From Acidobacteria bacterium UBA2161 (lineage in GTDB: Bacteria; Acidobacteriota; Vicinamibacteria; Vicinamibacterales; UBA823): DNA of 64,000 nt. The notes beneath the pieces were generated by a model. It did no database searches and was not told the origin of the DNA. It was given only the letters and a program-made list of their open reading frames with translations. Position 1 is the stretch's first letter. Each line of letters starts with the position of its first letter. The DNA is taken from positions 1 through 64,000 of the forward strand of contig DCWN01000021.1 in the NCBI GenBank assembly GCA_002328835.1, in the 5' to 3' direction. Below are positions 1 to 8,994 of the stretch, in pieces. A program made the position numbers and the translations under genes.

Positions 1-20
1 TCGACCCCCGTCTGGTCCAC

Positions 21-47
21 CATTCTTCACTCGGAGAGTGAAGAATG
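21..47. terminator. Perfect 12-bp hairpin, possible terminator
   Basis: Positions 21-32 and 36-47 are exact reverse complements around a 3-base GGA loop. No T-tract follows on either strand, so a classic intrinsic terminator is not proven. It lies downstream of the minus-strand lipoprotein gene that ends at 125 and could stop that transcript or one entering from outside the window. Confidence 0.4.
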
Positions 48-113
48 CCTCGCCGTAGCCGCGAAGCGCGTAGGCGGGCCTTCCCATTGAAGGTTGCCTC
101 GCCGTAGGCGGGC
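47..113. repeat. Two copies of an intergenic GC-rich repeat
   Basis: Bases 47-80 begin GCCTCGCCGTAG and end GTAGGCGGGCC. Bases 96-113 repeat the same outer sequence (GCCTCGCCGTAGGCGGGC) but lack the central GCGAAGCGC part. The two look like long and short versions of one dispersed intergenic element. No coding sense is evident. Confidence 0.5.
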
Positions 114-124
114 TCTCCTCCTAG

Positions 125-1084
125 TCAGCGCTTCCTGACTTCCCACAGTTCCACGACCATGTCGGGCGGGTAGCCGCTCGGATCGAAGTCGTGCGTCTCG
201 CTGGCGACGTAGCCGACCCGAGCGAAGAGCTCCTCGACGGTCCGCGAAGAATGATGCTGCGCCTCCCCGACCGTGGCAAACAGGTACACGGCTGACGGCA
301 GGATGACCGGATAGCCCATCTCGAAGAGCGCGTGGGCGGAGCCGGCCGTCTGAAGGCGGTCGACGAACTCCGCTTCGGGTTGGCCTAGCCGTTGCCCTTG
401 GTGCTCGACATCCACCTCGAAGACGAACGCGCCGTGGTCCCGGAAGTAGCCGTCCTGCTTCAGGAAGGTCGTGATGGAATCGATCGCGGCCTTCAGCATC
501 TCGAAGCCGGCCTGGTCGTCGAGACCCGCCGGGAGATCCAGGCCGAGCCGATCAGCGAGCGTCGCGAACGCACGCCGCCCGACGCGACGCGTGAAGTTTC
601 GCCGCTCGGCCTCGAGCGGTTCCTCGTAGGCGTCGGGGTTGGCTTCGATCAGATCGAACGCCGAGCGATAGAAGGCGTACGACAGCGCGTCGAATTCGCC
701 CGACTCGAGCGGCGTCGAGAACGCTTCGGCGGCGAAGTCCTGGACGAGCGAGGCCCGGGCATCACGCTGATAGACGATGTCGAGGTATTCGGTCGCGTGC
801 TCGCCGACCGTCTCGAGGTCGCCAGCACTGCCGGCCAGCGCCGACCACTCCGAGACGATCGCGTCGGACATGAGCGTGGCGAACCCGTCGCCGATCGGCC
901 ACCACTCGGAAAAACCAGGGAGTGGGTTCGCGGCCACGGCATCGGCCAGGGCGGCGGCGGTCGTCATCGATTCGATCGGTTCCTCGGCCGGAGGCTCCGG
1001 GGCACCTCCACAGCCTGGCACGGCCAGGAGTAGAGTTGCCGCGATGGCCCCAACGATTCCGAGCGGCGTCAGCTTGGTTGTCAT
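125..1084 (-). CDS. Putative lipoprotein of unknown function
   Basis: 319 residues. A hydrophobic signal segment (about residues 7-22) ends in the lipobox AVPGC, so lipidation at Cys25 and export are likely. The rest is soluble, acidic and mostly helical-looking, rich in Ala, Glu and Asp, with no catalytic motif I recognise. The start ATG is preceded by TAGAAT six bases upstream with no Shine-Dalgarno, consistent with a leaderless message. It is divergent from the permease gene at 1210. Real coding is supported by the coherent signal peptide and composition; function is unknown. Confidence 0.75.
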   Translation of the reverse strand: MTTKLTPLGIVGAIAATLLLAVPGCGGAPEPPAEEPIESMTTAAALADAVAANPLPGFSEWWPIGDGFATLMSDAIVSEWSALAGSAGDLETVGEHATEYLDIVYQRDARASLVQDFAAEAFSTPLESGEFDALSYAFYRSAFDLIEANPDAYEEPLEAERRNFTRRVGRRAFATLADRLGLDLPAGLDDQAGFEMLKAAIDSITTFLKQDGYFRDHGAFVFEVDVEHQGQRLGQPEAEFVDRLQTAGSAHALFEMGYPVILPSAVYLFATVGEAQHHSSRTVEELFARVGYVASETHDFDPSGYPPDMVVELWEVRKR

Positions 1085-1090
1085 AGCGCG

Positions 1091-1096
1091 ATTCTA
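1091..1096 (-). promoter_or_regulatory. -10-like TAGAAT directly before the lipoprotein start
   Basis: On the minus strand TAGAAT ends six bases before the ATG at 1084. A transcript from this box would start at or next to the ATG. No convincing -35 is seen. Confidence 0.4.
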
Positions 1097-1209
1097 GTCC
1101 GAGTCGCGGTCGGCGCGCGGTGCGGCCACCGGGAGCCATCCCGCTGGGGCGGCTCGGCCGCCAACCATACGCCTCGGCGAATCGTCGAATCTTCAAGGAG
1201 TTCGTCACG

Positions 1210-3708
1210 ATGAGGCAGATTCGATTCGCGCTTCGGACCCTGGTCCAGACGCCGCTGGTCACCGGGATTGTCGTCATCTCGCTCGCCCTTGGCATCGGCG
1301 CCAACGCCGCCATCTTTTCCGTCTTCGAGCAGGTCCTGCTGCGCGCACTGCCGGTCGCGGAACCCGACCGGCTGGTGAATCTGTCCGCGCCCGGGCCGAA
1401 CCCGGGGTCGCAGTCGTGCGGCAACGCGGGCGACTGCCAGGCGGTGTTCAGCTATCCGATGTTTCGCGATCTCGAGCGGGTGCAAACGAGCTTCACCGGC
1501 ATCGCCGCGCATCGGCTGTTCGCCGCGAATCTGTCCTATCGCGGCCAGACCGAGAGTGGTGGCGGCCTGTACGTGTCGGGCGGCTATTTCCCCGTCCTCG
1601 GTCTGCAACCGGCCCTGGGACGCTTGCTCGACCCGTCGGACGATCGCAGCGTCGGCCAGTCGCCGGTGGTCGTGCTCAGTTACGCCTACTGGCGCAGCCG
1701 CTTCCAGGAGGACCCTTCGATCCTGAACGAGCCGCTGACGATCAACGGGCAACTCCTGACGATCGTCGGCGTGGCGCCGCGAGGCTTCGACGGCACGACC
1801 TTGGGCTCGACACCGGAGGTGTTCGTTCCAATCACGATGCGTGGGCTGCTGAGCGCACGGTTCGATGGCTTCGAGAATCGGCGAAACTACTGGATCTATC
1901 TCTTCGCGAGGCTGCGGCCCGAGGCGTCGATCGATCAGGCGCTCGCGGCGATCAACGTCCCCTATGCGGCGATCCTCGGCGATGTCGAGGCCGCGCTCCA
2001 GGAGAACATGAGCGATCAGACGATGGCCCGCTTCGTCGGCAAGCAGATCGCGCTCGAGCTGGGCCCGCGCGGGCAGAGTACGTTGCAGGGCGAGGCGCGC
2101 GGACCGCTGACACTCCTGTTCGGCGTCACCGCCTTCGTTCTGATCATTGCCTGTGCGAACATCGCCAACCTGCTCCTCGCACGGGGCGTCGCGCGGGCCG
2201 GCGAGATGGCCGTGCGACTGTCGATCGGCGCGAACCGGTGGCAGTTGGTGAGGCAACTCCTGACCGAGGCGGTCGTACTGGCGGTTGCCGGCGGGGTCGC
2301 CGGCTTGTTCGTCGGGCGCTGGACGCTCGTCGGGATCGGATCGTTGCTGCCCGCTCGGAACGCCGAGGCGTTGACGCTGGAGCTCGACGGCACCGTCCTG
2401 TTGTTCGCGGCGATCGTAACGGTGAGCACCGGGCTGCTGTTCGGGCTGTTTCCGGCGCTGCACAGCACCCGGCCCGATCTCGTGTCGGCGCTGAAGGGCC
2501 AGGCCGGCCAGTCGTCCGGCGCACGGACCGCCGCGCGCTTTCGGACTTCGCTGGCCACCGTACAGATCGCCTTGTCGATGGTCCTGCTGGTCGCGGCCGG
2601 ACTCTTCACCCGGAGCCTGCTGAACGTGAGCCGCGTCGATCTGGGGCTGCGGGCCGACCAGCTGATCACCTTCAGCATTTCACCGGAGCAGAACGGCTAT
2701 ACCCCCGAGCAGTCGAGCAGCCTGTTCCTTCGCCTGACCGAGGACCTCGAAGCGCTGCCCGGCGTGGCGAGCGTTTCGAGTGGCATGGTGCCAGTGCTGG
2801 GCGGGCAGAGCTGGGGGAATAGCGTCTCGGTGGAGGGATTCGAGGCGGGTCCTGACACCGACATCAACTCCCGCTACAACGAAGTCGGCCCCGGGTATCT
2901 CCGTACGCTCGGGATCCCCCTGATCGCCGGCCGCGGATTGACGCGCGCCGACGTCCTGGATGCGCCGAAAGTGGCGGTCGTCAACGAGCAGTTCGCCCAG
3001 AAGTTCAATCTCGGGCGTGAGGCCGTCGGCAAGCGGATGGCGATGCGGGGGCGTGGCGACGGCCTCGACATCGAGATCGTCGGGCTCGCCCAGGACTCGA
3101 AGTACAACGGCGTCAAGCGGGAGATCCCGCCGCTCTTCATGGTGCCGTCCAGGCAGAACGCCGATCTCGGCTTCAACACCTTCTACGTGCGATCCGTGTC
3201 GGCGCCGGAACCGTTCCTGGCGACGATTCCCCGGGTGGTCGCCCGTCTCGACCCGGACCTGCCGGTCGACAATCTGCGGACGATGGAGACGCAGGTTCGA
3301 AACAATCTCTCGCAGGATCGGTTCATCAGCGTCCTGTCGGCCGCGTTCGCCGGTCTGGCGACGCTGCTCGCCGCCATCGGGCTGTACGGCGTTCTGGCCT
3401 ACACGGTGGCGCGCCGGACCCAGGAGATCGGCCTAAGAATGGCGCTGGGGGCCGCGCCCGGCCGCGTCCGCCGGATGATCCTCCATCAGGTCGTCGTGAT
3501 GACCGCCATCGGCGGCCTGATCGGCCTGGGCGCCGCCGTCGCGCTCGGCCGGTTCGCCGAGTCGATGCTCTACGAGCTCCAGGGGCGTGACCCGGTGATC
3601 CTGGGGCTAGCGGCCGCCGCGCTGGCGCTGGTCGCGTTAGGCGCCGGGTTCATCCCCGCCCAGCGCGCGTCGCAACTCGAGCCGATGCGCGCGCTCAGAC
3701 ACGAGTAG
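1210..3708 (+). CDS. ADOP-type FtsX/MacB permease
   Basis: About 832 residues. The N-terminal TM helix (residues about 15-40, VTGIVVISLALGIGANAAIF), the following MacB-type periplasmic domain, a three-helix FtsX core near 330-450 and a second TM-periplasmic-FtsX unit to the C-terminus give the duplicated layout of the acidobacterial duplicated orphan permease family. Typical strings are ACANIANLLLARG in the first core and RTQEIGLRMALGAAPGRV in the second. No ATPase gene is adjacent, as expected for these orphan permeases. I chose ATG 1210 because AAGGAG lies nine bases upstream; an upstream in-frame start at 1120 lacks this. The 3' end overlaps the convergent gene by 14 bases. Substrate is unknown; export or cell-envelope work is inferred. 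Confidence 0.93.
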   Translation: MRQIRFALRTLVQTPLVTGIVVISLALGIGANAAIFSVFEQVLLRALPVAEPDRLVNLSAPGPNPGSQSCGNAGDCQAVFSYPMFRDLERVQTSFTGIAAHRLFAANLSYRGQTESGGGLYVSGGYFPVLGLQPALGRLLDPSDDRSVGQSPVVVLSYAYWRSRFQEDPSILNEPLTINGQLLTIVGVAPRGFDGTTLGSTPEVFVPITMRGLLSARFDGFENRRNYWIYLFARLRPEASIDQALAAINVPYAAILGDVEAALQENMSDQTMARFVGKQIALELGPRGQSTLQGEARGPLTLLFGVTAFVLIIACANIANLLLARGVARAGEMAVRLSIGANRWQLVRQLLTEAVVLAVAGGVAGLFVGRWTLVGIGSLLPARNAEALTLELDGTVLLFAAIVTVSTGLLFGLFPALHSTRPDLVSALKGQAGQSSGARTAARFRTSLATVQIALSMVLLVAAGLFTRSLLNVSRVDLGLRADQLITFSISPEQNGYTPEQSSSLFLRLTEDLEALPGVASVSSGMVPVLGGQSWGNSVSVEGFEAGPDTDINSRYNEVGPGYLRTLGIPLIAGRGLTRADVLDAPKVAVVNEQFAQKFNLGREAVGKRMAMRGRGDGLDIEIVGLAQDSKYNGVKREIPPLFMVPSRQNADLGFNTFYVRSVSAPEPFLATIPRVVARLDPDLPVDNLRTMETQVRNNLSQDRFISVLSAAFAGLATLLAAIGLYGVLAYTVARRTQEIGLRMALGAAPGRVRRMILHQVVVMTAIGGLIGLGAAVALGRFAESMLYELQGRDPVILGLAAAALALVALGAGFIPAQRASQLEPMRALRHE

Positions 3709-5080
3709 CCGCGGCCGCGGCTCGGTCGGTCGGCCCCAGGGCGGACCAGAGCGCGGCCATCCACTGCGCGACAATCCACAGGACACTCGTGGCCAGGGCG
3801 ATGCCGGACAGCACCATGACGCTGGGAAACACCATGACCAGCCACGAGAAGTCCGGAGCCGAGGGGCCGACATAGCGCGCCCACCCCGCGGCCGCACCGC
3901 TGGCGAGGTAGGAGAGCAAGAAGACCAGCAGGCAGACGTTGAGGAGCGGCACGGCGAGACGGACGCGGCGCCCGCGCACCACCGGATGCTGCGAGCCCAG
4001 GACGGCCTCGAGGCCGTAGGCGAGCGCCGCCCACAGGATCATCGAGTCGATGCCGAGCATGCTCCCCATCGAGTGCGCCACGACGACGTGGGTGCCGTGA
4101 ATCAGCGCATTCAGCGGCGGGACCGCCAGGGCGATCGCGAGCGCGGTCATCCCGAATGTCCAGAGCGTCGCGGAGCGGATGAACCACTGCGAGACGCGGT
4201 GGGCCTTCGCCTCTGAAGCGGTCCTCAGAAGGATGAGCAGATCCAGGAACACCTTGGCCAGGATGATCGTCTCGAGCATGCTGACGACGAAGCTGATCCA
4301 GTGGATCCAGGCCGTCTGAGGCAGGTGGTAGGTGTGGTGACCGTAGTTCGTGAACGTGTTCAGCACGCCGACGAACAGGAGCGCGAACGCCGTCCGAGAA
4401 TGGGCGTAGCTCTCGTCCCCGCGGATCTGCCCGGAGACGTACATCAGCGACCCGTAGGCGAGCAGGTTGAACGACCCGACGAGCGTGCCGTTGGCCTTCC
4501 ACTGGATCGCGATGTCGCGTACCGGCCGGCCGCTCACGACGTCGAAGAGATACAGGTGGCCCTCGAGGTAGGTGATGACGAAGAGCGGAATGGCGATCGA
4601 CCACATGTAGATGTAGGCGGGACGATTCGCGAGCGAGATCCCGCTCTGTTCGAAGAAGTTCCATGCAAACAGGAGCCATCCCGTCAGGATGAGGATGGAG
4701 AAGGCGGGGTGGTAGCCGAGGTACTCCCGCCCGGTGAACCGTCCCGAGAGCAGCGTCACCAGGATGCCGACGCCGGCGACCGTCCAGAGCACGATCTGCC
4801 AGACGGTGCGTCGCTGCATCGCCGCCGATGGGGGGCCAAACGCCCGATGCAGATAGAAGTAGACGATCGCCACGCCGCCCAGGAACACCCAGGCGAAGGC
4901 GAACGTCTCGTGCACCGGTCGGAGCTGCTGCAGCGTGAGCCGGGCCGCTCGCAGCCAGGGCTCTGAATCGGTGTAGGTCACCGCCGCGAGCGTGCCGCTG
5001 ACGATCGTGACGGCGCAGGCGCCGAGGGCCAGGAGGGCCGCCCAGATGAACGTCCGAGATTCGGCAGCGGCCTCGCTCAC
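3695..5080 (-). CDS. NorB-like heme-copper oxidase family subunit I
   Basis: About 461 residues with roughly 12 TM helices, matching the NorB/cbb3-type subunit I family. Recognisable pieces are the heme-b His in RPVHETF (about H57), the YGHHTYH motif (H248/H249, FeB ligands), the conserved Glu in SMLETI (about E270) and HGTHVVVAHSMGS (H336, high-spin heme ligand). Against my recollection of cNOR, two ligand positions differ: the His of HLWVEG is Ile in ITYLEGH (the Glu, E173, is kept), and the second His of HGHM is Met338. The GTG at 5080 overlaps the TGA of the upstream cytochrome gene (GTGA), suggesting coupling; ATG 5095 is an alternative. It likely pairs with the diheme protein as an NO-reductase-like complex, but catalytic activity is uncertain. 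Confidence 0.8.
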   Translation of the reverse strand: MSEAAAESRTFIWAALLALGACAVTIVSGTLAAVTYTDSEPWLRAARLTLQQLRPVHETFAFAWVFLGGVAIVYFYLHRAFGPPSAAMQRRTVWQIVLWTVAGVGILVTLLSGRFTGREYLGYHPAFSILILTGWLLFAWNFFEQSGISLANRPAYIYMWSIAIPLFVITYLEGHLYLFDVVSGRPVRDIAIQWKANGTLVGSFNLLAYGSLMYVSGQIRGDESYAHSRTAFALLFVGVLNTFTNYGHHTYHLPQTAWIHWISFVVSMLETIILAKVFLDLLILLRTASEAKAHRVSQWFIRSATLWTFGMTALAIALAVPPLNALIHGTHVVVAHSMGSMLGIDSMILWAALAYGLEAVLGSQHPVVRGRRVRLAVPLLNVCLLVFLLSYLASGAAAGWARYVGPSAPDFSWLVMVFPSVMVLSGIALATSVLWIVAQWMAALWSALGPTDRAAAAATRV

Positions 5081-5847
5081 CGGTACTCGAACCATGGCAC
5101 CTCGGTCCACGAGAACGGCTCGCGGTCCAGCATCCGGTCGTTGAGCCTCGCTAACTCTGTTCGGTGGGTCGAGACCCACGCCAGGTAGGCACTCAGGTCG
5201 ACGATCTCCTCGCGCGTCAGGCGAAACGAGGGCATGCGACCCTTCCCGCGGTCGAGCAGATCGTGGAGTCCATCCTCCGACGTGTCCGCGGCCGCGCCGG
5301 AGAGATCGGGCGACAGCACCGGACCGACGTCGAACGGCAGATGGCAGGTGCCGCACCGCTGGAGACTCCAGAGTTCGCTGCCCCGGCGGACCGTCGGGGC
5401 CAGGTCCCCGCCGCCCTGTCGCATCCAGGCCGTCGTGATCAGCTGGAGGTGGTCTACCGGGTCGGCCGTCTGTCCGGCCCCGAGCGGCGCGGGCTGCGAT
5501 CGTCCGGACCTGTTGAGCCTTCGCAGGTAGGCGAGGACGGCGTCCTGTTCGGCGAGCGGCAGGTCCAGGCCGGGCATCCGATTCGATCCCCGCGTGAGCA
5601 GCGGTCGCAGCGCGTCGGTCGCCGTGTCGTCACCGACGCGGTTGGTCAGGTCGGGTCCGAGGAAGCCGCCGAACCCGAAGACCTGATGGCATGCCTGGCA
5701 GTTGTGCCGGCGCCAGACGAGAAGGCCCTCGTGCTCGAGCTCGGTCAGGGGTGGGATCGAGGCTCGCCGCGGAAAATCCGTGTAGGCCACGACCGAGACG
5801 ACGACGTAGGTGGCGACCAACAGGCCGAGCGTGGCGACTCGGCTCAC
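5077..5847 (-). CDS. Membrane-anchored diheme cytochrome c, NorC-like
   Basis: 256 residues. An N-terminal uncleaved helix (about residues 5-22) anchors two periplasmic cytochrome c domains. The first has CQACH followed by GFGGFLGPDLTN, the pattern of NorC and its relatives; the second has CGTCH near residue 165. Candidate distal Met ligands are in NRMPGL and GRMPSF. NorC usually carries one heme, so this is an extended version. It lies directly upstream of the NorB-like gene with a 4-base overlap and most likely feeds electrons to it. Family assignment is firm; the electron donor is unknown. Confidence 0.85.
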   Translation of the reverse strand: MSRVATLGLLVATYVVVSVVAYTDFPRRASIPPLTELEHEGLLVWRRHNCQACHQVFGFGGFLGPDLTNRVGDDTATDALRPLLTRGSNRMPGLDLPLAEQDAVLAYLRRLNRSGRSQPAPLGAGQTADPVDHLQLITTAWMRQGGGDLAPTVRRGSELWSLQRCGTCHLPFDVGPVLSPDLSGAAADTSEDGLHDLLDRGKGRMPSFRLTREEIVDLSAYLAWVSTHRTELARLNDRMLDREPFSWTEVPWFEYR

Positions 5848-5924
5848 CGGGCCGTCCCCACGACTGTGGCCCGCCCGTCACCTTCGCCTCGTGGCGGTGC
5901 CAGAAGTGGTGTCACGATCGACTT

Positions 5925-7001
5925 CTAGTACTCCGCGAACATCCGCCTGATCTCCGCCACATCGTCGGTTTCGGTCAGCGCCAGCATCATCAGGATCCGC
6001 GCCTTGAGCGGCGTCAGATCCTGCGCGCCGATTCGGTAGCCGACGAGGAGCCGCATGAACTCACTTAGCTCCTCGTCCGGAAGCGGCACGAAGGTCGGGG
6101 TGATCCGGCCGCTCCCCGTGCGCGTGCTCACGACCACGTACACGCCCCGCTCGTACGCGTAGCGCTGGCCCTCCGACTGCCCGGGGCTCGCCGCGCCGGC
6201 GCCCGCCGAAGCGATCACGATGGCGCGCGCGCCCGCATCGACGGCGGCTTCGATCAGATCGCCGGACGCCCCCTGATAGACCATGATGACGTCCACGCGC
6301 GGCAGGGCCGTCACTCCGGCCAGGTCGAACTCGCTCCGGTAGGTGTGGCGGCGAAGGAGACCGCGGTAGTAGATCGGGCCGTCACGGTCGACGACGCCCA
6401 GGACGCCGTAGCCGCGCGACTGGAAGGTATGCAGGCGGCGGGCGTCGGTCTTGGTCACCTCGCGGGCCGAGTTGATCTCGTCGTTCAGGACGACGAGCAC
6501 ACCCTTGCCCCGCGACTGCGGGGCCGCCGCCACCCGGAACGCCTGACGCAGGTTGGCGGCGCCCTCGTAGCCGAGTCTGCTCGGGTTCCGCATCGCGCCG
6601 ACGACAACGACCGGGCGCTCGCTGCGGACAGTCAGGTGGAGGAAGAAGGCCGTTTCTTCGAGCGTATCGGTGCCACTCGTGACGACGACGCCGGCCAGCT
6701 CGGGATCCTGGGCGAGAATCTCGTTCACGCGGCGGGAGAGCTGCAGCCACTGGTCGAGTGTCATCCGGGAGCTGGACACGTTGGCGAACTGCTCGGAGGT
6801 CACCCGGGCGTGTTCGGCGAGATCGGGGACCAGCTCGACCAGCTCGTCGACGGTCAGCCGCCCGCCGGATTGGTTGGAGATCGTCCCGCCCGTTCCCACG
6901 AAATGGACTCGCGGAGGGTCGGCGGCGGCTGCGGGGGACTGGCCTGCCGCAGGCGCGGCGACGGCCAAGGCCACGGCGAACAGAGGGACGCGGTATCCCA
7001 T
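5925..7001 (-). CDS. Secreted type II L-asparaginase family protein
   Basis: About 358 residues. A signal peptide (about residues 1-21, ending AAPAAGQ) precedes an asparaginase/glutaminase domain. The first catalytic Thr is in FVGTGGTIS. The second Thr and Asp are in TSGTDTLEETAFF, and the Lys is in REVTKTDARR. It should hydrolyse L-asparagine (or a related amide) to aspartate and ammonia in the periplasm. ATG 7001 is chosen because AAAGGAG sits five bases upstream; a start at 7028 would add nine residues and hide the signal peptide. Confidence 0.92.
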   Translation of the reverse strand: MGYRVPLFAVALAVAAPAAGQSPAAAADPPRVHFVGTGGTISNQSGGRLTVDELVELVPDLAEHARVTSEQFANVSSSRMTLDQWLQLSRRVNEILAQDPELAGVVVTSGTDTLEETAFFLHLTVRSERPVVVVGAMRNPSRLGYEGAANLRQAFRVAAAPQSRGKGVLVVLNDEINSAREVTKTDARRLHTFQSRGYGVLGVVDRDGPIYYRGLLRRHTYRSEFDLAGVTALPRVDVIMVYQGASGDLIEAAVDAGARAIVIASAGAGAASPGQSEGQRYAYERGVYVVVSTRTGSGRITPTFVPLPDEELSEFMRLLVGYRIGAQDLTPLKARILMMLALTETDDVAEIRRMFAEY

Positions 7002-7052
7002 GAGCGCTCCTTTCCTGGTCCCGTTCACGCCGTCGGGCGCCGGGAACCGTCC

Positions 7053-7268
7053 CTATACTGACTTCGCGGAGCCGCGATGGGCAAGTGCGAGCCAGTTGGT
7101 CAGCTGTTGGGCCGCGGCGCCAGGGGTGTCGCCGTAGAACGGCATGAGGGCCGACGCGCCGCCCGGCATCCGTGCCAGCCGAGCGCGCCAGGTGGTGTCG
7201 TCGACCGGCGACACCTCGATCGTGTACTCCCGGCCGTTGATGATTTCTTCGAAGCGATGGACGATCAC
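7053..7268 (-). CDS. Small protein of unknown function
   Basis: 71 residues from a GTG start, the first start after an in-frame stop. The protein is soluble, with pattern TWRARLARMPGG...FYGDTP and a Trp near the C-terminus (NWLALAH). The spacing W-x-A ... R ... G-x-T ... W resembles the small protein at 15069-15251, so the two may belong to one family; this is a weak visual match. It lies upstream of and in line with the asparaginase gene. Confidence 0.55.
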   Translation of the reverse strand: MIVHRFEEIINGREYTIEVSPVDDTTWRARLARMPGGASALMPFYGDTPGAAAQQLTNWLALAHRGSAKSV

Positions 7269-7584
7269 GATGATGTCACGATGTCGATGTCATGAAGGAG
7301 AGCAAGAAGGCGATTCTATTGATTCGACGATCGTCGTCAAGCGGAAGAAACGTCGAAGGGGTCGACGGTCGACCGAACTGAATCGCCGGGTTGATCCACC
7401 CGCAAGAAAAAAAATGTGATCAGCAGATCGTTCACAGGGCATGCACTGATCTTCCACACCTTTTCAACAGCGCCGACGCGACGCTCGTCGCGGCGACGTC
7501 GTGCGGACGCCGTCACGTCGTCGCGCCGAGCCGCTCGATGGCTTGACCGGTCGAGAAGGCCGCACTAGTCTGGGGCCAGTCTTC
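7269..7584. other. Intergenic stretch without a convincing gene
   Basis: About 316 bases. It contains an AT-richer part (7395-7465) with a run of eight A and short inverted segments around TGATCAGCAGATC, an imperfect GC hairpin at about 7471-7498, and the promoter at 7543-7571. Open frames here are short and lack family features. I see no DnaA boxes good enough to call an origin. Confidence 0.5.
7543..7571 (+). promoter_or_regulatory. Sigma-70-like promoter of the secreted protein gene
   Basis: TTGACC (7543-7548) and TAGTCT (7566-7571) are separated by exactly 17 bases. The ATG at 7585 begins 14 bases after the -10, so the 5' leader would be only a few bases long. Confidence 0.6.
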
Positions 7585-8994
7585 ATGCGAACAGCGTCTC
7601 GCGCTCGGTGGCGGTCGATATGGGGGGCGTTCGCCCTGTGTGGGCTGCTGCTGGGGCTCCGCGTCGACGCGGCCGCCGAGACGCCCGAAGCGGTTCTCTA
7701 TCGGATCTTCCTCTCGGACGGATCCAGCATCGTCAGCTACGGCGAGTACTCGCGTGTCGGGGATCAAGTGGTCTTCTCGATGCCGCTTGGCGCCGAGATC
7801 GCGGTTCCCCGCTTGCAGCTTGTCAGCATTCCGTCGACGACCGTCAACTGGATGCTGACGGAGCGTTACGCCGATTCGGCGCGGGCGGCGCACTATGCTG
7901 GGACGCGCGGCGAGTCCGATTTCACGCTGCTGAGTTCCGAAGTGGCGTACGCCCTGAACGAGGTCGCGCTCATCGACGACCCGGAACGTCAGCTCGATCT
8001 GGCGCAGGCGGCCCGGCGTCGGCTGCAAGCCTGGCCCCAGGATCACTATGGCTATCGGGCCGGTGACGTGCAGCAGATTGTCGGCCTGCTGGACGGCGTG
8101 ATCTCGGAGATCCGCGTGGCGGCAGGGCAGCAGCGATTCGACCTCGATTTCGTGGCGCTGACGACGCCGCCGGTGCCGATGGCACTCATGTCGCCCCCGA
8201 GCCTCCAGGAGACCATTGCGCAGGCCCTGGGCGTGGCGCGGCTCTCGGCCGTGCCCGCGGAGCGGATGTCGCTGCTGCGGGCGACGGGCAGCCTGATCGC
8301 CGAGAGCGCCTCGCGCCTCGCGTCGGGGTGGGCCGAGACGATGGCCGCGACCGTGGCCACGGAACTGGAGGCGGAAGAGGCCGTCGAGCGCGCTTACCAG
8401 CGGCTGGCCGCGACGATCGTGGAGCAGTCCGACGAGCAGGTGGCGACCGCCGATGTCCTCGGACTGGAACGGCTCCGCCGCTTCGTCACCTCGGAGGACG
8501 CGCGGCTCGGCGGTCGGCGGCCGAACCAGCTGCGCGCCCTGCTGTCGACGGTCGACACGGGGCTCGCGTCGGCGCGCCGGCTGCGCCTTGCGCAAGATCG
8601 CTGGAACCTGCGGATCCAGGCGTATCGGCAGTATCAGCGCACCCTGCGGGCGCCGGTGGCCACGTTCGTCCGGTCGAGGGCCGGCGTCGAAGCGATCCGA
8701 TCGCTCGCCGGCCCCGACGCCGACGTCCTCGTCCGGCTGGGGGAGCAGCTGGCGGGCGTCGAAGCGGCGCTGGCGGCCTCCACGCCGCCGGTCGATCTGC
8801 AGTCGGTGCACGATCTGATGACGCGGGCGGTGCAGCTGGCGCGGACGTCGGTCACTTTCCGTCAGGATGCCGTGCAGTCCGGGAACATGGACACGGCCTG
8901 GGATGCCTCGGCCGCGGCGTCGGGGGCCCTCATGCTGTTCGCGCAAGCGCAGACCGACCTGGAGCGCCAGCTCCGCGCGCCGGAATTGAGGTGA
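7585..8994 (+). CDS. Secreted protein of unknown function
   Basis: 469 residues. A signal peptide (about residues 8-29, hydrophobic GAFALCGLLLG, cleavage near DAAAE) precedes a small beta-like region (YRIFLSDGSSIVSYGEY) and then a long Ala/Leu/Arg-rich helical body to the C-terminus. No enzyme motif is visible. Its TGA overlaps the GTG of the AddB-like gene (GTGA), so the secreted protein and the repair nuclease seem co-transcribed; the reason is not obvious. ATG 7585 is preferred over GTG 7501 because it begins the signal peptide and sits after a good promoter. Confidence 0.8.
   Translation: MRTASRARWRSIWGAFALCGLLLGLRVDAAAETPEAVLYRIFLSDGSSIVSYGEYSRVGDQVVFSMPLGAEIAVPRLQLVSIPSTTVNWMLTERYADSARAAHYAGTRGESDFTLLSSEVAYALNEVALIDDPERQLDLAQAARRRLQAWPQDHYGYRAGDVQQIVGLLDGVISEIRVAAGQQRFDLDFVALTTPPVPMALMSPPSLQETIAQALGVARLSAVPAERMSLLRATGSLIAESASRLASGWAETMAATVATELEAEEAVERAYQRLAATIVEQSDEQVATADVLGLERLRRFVTSEDARLGGRRPNQLRALLSTVDTGLASARRLRLAQDRWNLRIQAYRQYQRTLRAPVATFVRSRAGVEAIRSLAGPDADVLVRLGEQLAGVEAALAASTPPVDLQSVHDLMTRAVQLARTSVTFRQDAVQSGNMDTAWDASAAASGALMLFAQAQTDLERQLRAPELR

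Noticed and set aside
1081..2463. Minus-strand frame of 460 codons opposite the ADOP permease
   Set aside because: Composition is antisense-like (rich in Arg, Gln, Asp), and the permease reading is well supported.
7395..7500. Possible replication origin in the AT-richer gap
   Set aside because: The TTCCACACC and TTTTCAACA strings are poor DnaA-box matches and no replication gene is adjacent.
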